Part shown: in pieces, positions 3,804-5,038 of the stretch | How positions within the stretch are numbered: the stretch's first letter is position 1 | Layout: every line of letters begins with the position of its first letter | Assembly: GCA_018901375.1 (NCBI GenBank) | Contig: JAHIEP010000038.1 | Coordinates: 1 to 5,038, forward strand | DNA: 5,038 nt | DNA from: Nanobdellota archaeon | GTDB lineage: Archaea; Nanobdellota; Nanobdellia; Pacearchaeales; GW2011-AR1 | Direction of reading: 5' to 3' | Notes under the pieces: generated by a model | Told to the model about the DNA's origin: nothing | The model's database searches: none | Seen by the model: the letters and a program-made list of their open reading frames with translations, nothing else | Program-made: the position numbers and the translations under genes

Positions 3804-4106
3804 ATGAAACCGACAACCGACAACCGACAACCGACAACCACAAAAATTGGAAATTTTTGCTGGCACGAAGTCACGTCCAAAGAAAAAGAACAAATCGCAC
3901 AAGATTCAAAAAAACTCCTAAATGAATTCGCATCAAAACTCGGAAAAATCAAATTCAAAGAAACTCACTTTGAAAACGAATCAGGAACAAGAGAAGAAGG
4001 CGACGGCTGGACAACCGACCCAGACTTCAGAGAAATAACTTTCGCAAACGCACCATTCGTCGAGGGAGATTCAATCGTCGCAGAAAAAGGAGACTGGAAG
4101 AAATGA
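3804..4106 (+). CDS. gatC: GatC-like protein, putative Asp-tRNA(Asn)/Glu-tRNA(Gln) amidotransferase subunit C
   Basis: The protein has 100 residues. After a repeat-encoded N-terminus (3-12, PTTDNRQPTT), residues 18-50 (FCWHEVTSKEKEQIAQDSKK and a following helix) resemble the N-terminal helix of GatC. The C-terminal part has RE/DFRE followed by FANAPFVEGDSIVAEKG (80-96), recalling the REDxP and L-x-NAP-x-x-x-G-D ending of GatC. GatC wraps and stabilises GatA and GatB in the complex that amidates mischarged Asp-tRNA(Asn) or Glu-tRNA(Gln); GatA and GatB are not in this window. The bacterial-type, probably non-discriminating AspRS nearby fits this role. The start is supported by the shared TATA box 25.5 bases upstream. 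It is the first gene of an operon and overlaps the next as ATGA. The assignment rests on motif memory and could be wrong. Confidence 0.55.
   Translation: MKPTTDNRQPTTTKIGNFCWHEVTSKEKEQIAQDSKKLLNEFASKLGKIKFKETHFENESGTREEGDGWTTDPDFREITFANAPFVEGDSIVAEKGDWKK
3808..3839 (+). repeat. Heptanucleotide tandem repeat (AACCGAC)4 inside the 5' end of the GatC-like gene
   Basis: Four exact copies of AACCGAC plus AACC begin four bases after the A of the start codon. Because seven is not a multiple of three, gain or loss of one unit would shift the reading frame of everything downstream. Confidence 0.9.
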
Positions 4107-4813
4107 TAGACGCACATATGCATCTAGGACCACTATCCTTTAAAGGAAAAAACTGGGGAAATCAAAAAGAATACAGATCCATCTTAAAAAAAACAGACAT
4201 AACAAAATACTGTGCAGTACCAATTGGACTTCCAGAGAACTTCTCAAATAATACAACTCCAGACAACAACTCGGTACTAGAAGAATCAAAAAAAGACCAA
4301 TCCCTAATTCCAATATACTGGTTCAATGTTTTTGATTTACCAGAAAGAATAGATTACAAATATAAAGCAATAAAATTCCATCCAGACATAGGACAAATCC
4401 CAATAGACGACAAAAGAATAATAGACTTCACGAACAAAACAAAACTCCCAATTTTTATCCACACAAACGAAGCCAAAGAATATTCAACATTAGAAAAAAT
4501 AGCAAATCTGGCAAACCAAGTAAAAGTCCCAGTAATCGCAATACATTCGGGCTCTGTAACAAGAACATTCTTCAACCTACATAATTACAAATTTCCAAAT
4601 AATGTATATTTTGAAACATCAGGAATCCAATATTCTATTATATTAAAAAAAATATACGAAATGGTTGGAGCAAAAAAAATTATTCTTGGAAGCGATTACC
4701 CCTTTGGAGACCCAAGGGTAGCTCTCGGAATGATTGATTCTTTAGATATCTCAAAAAAAGAAAAAGAATTAATTACAACTAAAAACATTGAAAAGATACT
4801 AAGTATAAAATGA
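4103..4813 (+). CDS. TIM-barrel amidohydrolase (amidohydrolase-2 type)
   Basis: Metal-dependent hydrolase of 236 residues. The metal-site motifs appear in the expected order: DAHMHLG with His5 and His7, KFHP at 91-94, His120 in PIFIHTN, His148 in IAIHSGS, and Asp198 in LGSDYPFGDPR. The Gly-Ser-Asp-Tyr-Pro-Phe-Gly form is typical of the amidohydrolase-2 group, whose members hydrolyse or decarboxylate cyclic and amide substrates; the substrate here cannot be told. At 236 residues it is shorter than most, which run near 280-300, but the barrel motifs are all present. It starts at ATG 4103, overlapping the stop of the GatC-like gene as ATGA, and ends next to the following gene, so it is co-transcribed. 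Later codons are more A/T-rich than those of aspS. Confidence 0.85.
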   Translation: MIDAHMHLGPLSFKGKNWGNQKEYRSILKKTDITKYCAVPIGLPENFSNNTTPDNNSVLEESKKDQSLIPIYWFNVFDLPERIDYKYKAIKFHPDIGQIPIDDKRIIDFTNKTKLPIFIHTNEAKEYSTLEKIANLANQVKVPVIAIHSGSVTRTFFNLHNYKFPNNVYFETSGIQYSIILKKIYEMVGAKKIILGSDYPFGDPRVALGMIDSLDISKKEKELITTKNIEKILSIK

Positions 4814-5038
4814 GGAAAATCATAATGTACGGCATAGGAAATGAAAGAAAATTTAATCATTATATATTTGAAAAAACACAAGAATCCTTCGAAACTCTTT
4901 CTAAACTATTTTGGAAAATAGGTATTGGTTGGGAATCAAACAAGGAAATACTCGACGAAAAAACATGGGAAACAAAAAAAATCAAGAAAATCTTTGTCAA
5001 AAAACTCATAGATATTCATGAGATACACAAAAACAAGA
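4810..5038 (+). CDS. Unrecognised charged protein, N-terminal part (partial, runs off right edge)
   Basis: The frame is open from 4810 to the edge. ATG 4810 overlaps the TGA of the amidohydrolase gene as ATGA; a second in-frame ATG at 4825 has GAGG at 4812-4815 nine bases before it and is at least as good a start (MYGIGNERKFNHYIF). The visible 70 or so residues are rich in Lys, Glu, Ile, Trp and Phe (ETLSKLFWKIGIGWESNKE, then KKIKKIFVKKLIDIHEIHK) and look helical and soluble. I do not recognise a family. Third position of the operon beginning at 3804. Confidence 0.6.
   Translation, partial: MRKIIMYGIGNERKFNHYIFEKTQESFETLSKLFWKIGIGWESNKEILDEKTWETKKIKKIFVKKLIDIHEIHKNK

Noticed and set aside
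1..5038. tRNA or other structured RNA gene
   Set aside because: No T-loop GGTTCGA-like box, cloverleaf or recognisable riboswitch core was seen on either strand; this was an inspection by eye and could miss a divergent RNA.

Overview
The window looks like a piece of a small, AT-rich archaeal genome, most likely a DPANN lineage of the Pacearchaeota/Woesearchaeota type. This is inferred from three things. Most genes have a TATA-like hexamer centred exactly 25.5 bases before the start codon, which fits leaderless archaeal transcripts. There is a CxxC-x17-CxxC zinc-ribbon protein of a kind common in such genomes. There is also a GatC-like protein of DPANN appearance. No rRNA, tRNA, CRISPR array or insertion sequence was seen.

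Layout, left to right. 1-175 (-) is the start of an unrecognised gene that runs off the edge. 176-381 holds its promoter, a degenerate CTA-rich repeat tract and the leader of the next gene. 382-708 (+) encodes a protein with two CxxC-x17-CxxC zinc ribbons joined by a Gly/Arg/Asn-rich linker, ending at a hairpin plus T-tract. From 790 to 1637 all genes are on the minus strand and small: a 50-aa membrane protein, a 74-aa helical protein, a 56-aa two-helix membrane protein and two paralogous 27-aa single-helix proteins. 1713-3095 (+) is aspS, a bacterial-type aspartyl-tRNA synthetase without the usual GAD insertion. 3098-3387 (-) holds two more micro-proteins, one with the same C-terminal motif as the 27-aa pair. 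3418-3753 (-) is a HIT-family protein. It shares one palindromic TATA box with a plus-strand operon: a GatC-like protein (3804-4106), a TIM-barrel amidohydrolase (4103-4813) and an unrecognised gene that runs off the right edge.

How the parts fit. The AspRS has His29 and Gly80, the pair associated with non-discriminating bacterial AspRS. With a GatC-like subunit nearby, this suggests that Asn-tRNA(Asn) is made indirectly by amidation of Asp-tRNA(Asn). The most novel element is the set of very short membrane ORFs, most with their own well-placed promoter, which would be skipped by annotation with usual length cut-offs.

The plus strand is strongly enriched in A and C over T and G throughout. 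Plus-strand genes therefore use A/C-ending codons and minus-strand genes T/G-ending codons. This looks like strand-biased mutation rather than gene transfer.
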